Below, one piece after another: positions 63,823 through 64,000 of a stretch of 64,000 nucleotides of DNA (position 1 is the stretch's first letter; every line of letters starts with the position of its first letter). The stretch spans positions 124,001-188,000 of the forward strand of contig JAHIUX010000009.1 of the NCBI GenBank assembly GCA_018816765.1, in the 5' to 3' direction. Source of the DNA: Bacteroidota bacterium. Its GTDB lineage: Bacteria; Bacteroidota; Bacteroidia; Bacteroidales; F082. Made by a program: the position numbers and the translations under genes. Under the pieces are notes generated by a model that was not told the DNA's origin, did no database searches, and was given only the letters and a program-made list of their open reading frames with translations.

Positions 63823-64000
63823 CTATTGAAGGAATTCAAGCACCGAACTGGTTACGTACTCGAGGGTTTCATCATCAAATTCGGTATGTATCGGCAGCGA
63901 GAAAACTGTTTTGCATAGTTTTTCAGTTACCGGGAAATCGCCTTTTTTGTACCGTGGGTCAATGTATGCTTTCTGCATGTGCAGGGCAACCGGGTAATAG
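63823..64000 (-). CDS. DegT/DnrJ/EryC1 family aminotransferase, C-terminal end only
   Basis: The frame is open from the window edge and ends at the TAG complement at 63823-63825, giving about 58 residues: YYPVALHMQKAYIDPRYKKG, then DFPVTEKLCKTVFSLPIHTEF and a short tail. This is the conserved C-terminus of DegT-family sugar aminotransferases (YYPxPLHxQ, FPxAE...SLPxHP). The neighbouring WbpD-like acetyltransferase suggests a WbpE/WlbC-type enzyme that aminates the C3 keto group of a UDP-sugar. The N-terminus with the PLP lysine lies outside the window. Confidence 0.87.
   Translation of the reverse strand, partial: YYPVALHMQKAYIDPRYKKGDFPVTEKLCKTVFSLPIHTEFDDETLEYVTSSVLEFLQ

Overview
The window is a chromosomal segment of a Bacteroidota (Bacteroidetes) bacterium, most likely of the Bacteroidales/Marinilabiliales side. 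Evidence: gliding/type IX secretion (T9SS) genes (gldF, gldG, a GldN-like lipoprotein), two proteins with T9SS C-terminal sorting domains, a TonB-dependent receptor with a carboxypeptidase-regulatory-like N-terminus, a two-component regulator propeller kinase, many Bacteroidota-type lipoproteins, few Shine-Dalgarno sequences, and several TAnnTTTG-type -7 promoter elements. There are no rRNA or tRNA genes, IS elements, CRISPR arrays or phage genes that I could see. Coding density is high, with no intergenic stretch over 300 bases except 29737-30145, which holds a possible small membrane protein and a terminator.

Layout. 1-5943: end of a glycan-utilisation locus (LamG-fold protein, GH144-type endo-beta-1,2-glucanase lipoprotein, GH3 beta-glucosidase lipoprotein, secreted serine esterase), best read as a beta-1,2-glucan locus. 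6195-12257: a secreted two-repeat protein, a large GAF/receiver/ATP-grasp protein, an atypical LuxR-type regulator whose receiver lacks the phospho-Asp, and a voltage-gated-type K+ channel. 12450-18000: glutamate dehydrogenase, a lipoprotein, and the DUF4340-gldG-gldF membrane cluster. 18196-22900: a T9SS cargo protein, a tandem two-domain adenylate kinase beside hpt, purE, and an O-methyltransferase. 22294-24697: M16 peptidase, a secreted protein and a GldN-like lipoprotein. 24965-30814: D-threonine-aldolase/D-serine-dehydratase-like enzyme, nitroreductase, the second receiver/ATP-grasp paralogue, SlyD. 30923-37142: cation efflux, ObgE, a TonB-C-like protein, PAP2 phosphatase, SAM hydrolase-like protein, PhoH-PurC. 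37155-43077: T9SS-exported GH3 with CBM6, and a propeller histidine kinase. 43134-50579: a coiled-coil membrane protein, SirB1-like protein, fatty acyl-AMP ligase with carrier domain, RffA-type aminotransferase, NadD, and an MDR oxidoreductase. 50592-57689: Gmk, YicC, a TPR membrane protein with a LytTR regulator, a PLD-type cardiolipin synthase, ornithine aminotransferase, and superoxide dismutase with a palindromic operator. 57788-64000: TonB-dependent receptor, ribosomal protein L28, and a surface-sugar cluster (RfbB, GalE, WbpD-like acetyltransferase, end of a DegT-family aminotransferase).

Most of the window is core metabolism and envelope biology. The least explained parts are the two large receiver/ATP-grasp proteins, which have a PEP-synthase-type nucleotide-binding half and an intact receiver but no visible phosphohistidine or PEP-binding domain, and the tandem adenylate kinase whose second copy has lost key acidic residues. 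Residue assignments come from reading translations by eye; no alignment or database search was run.
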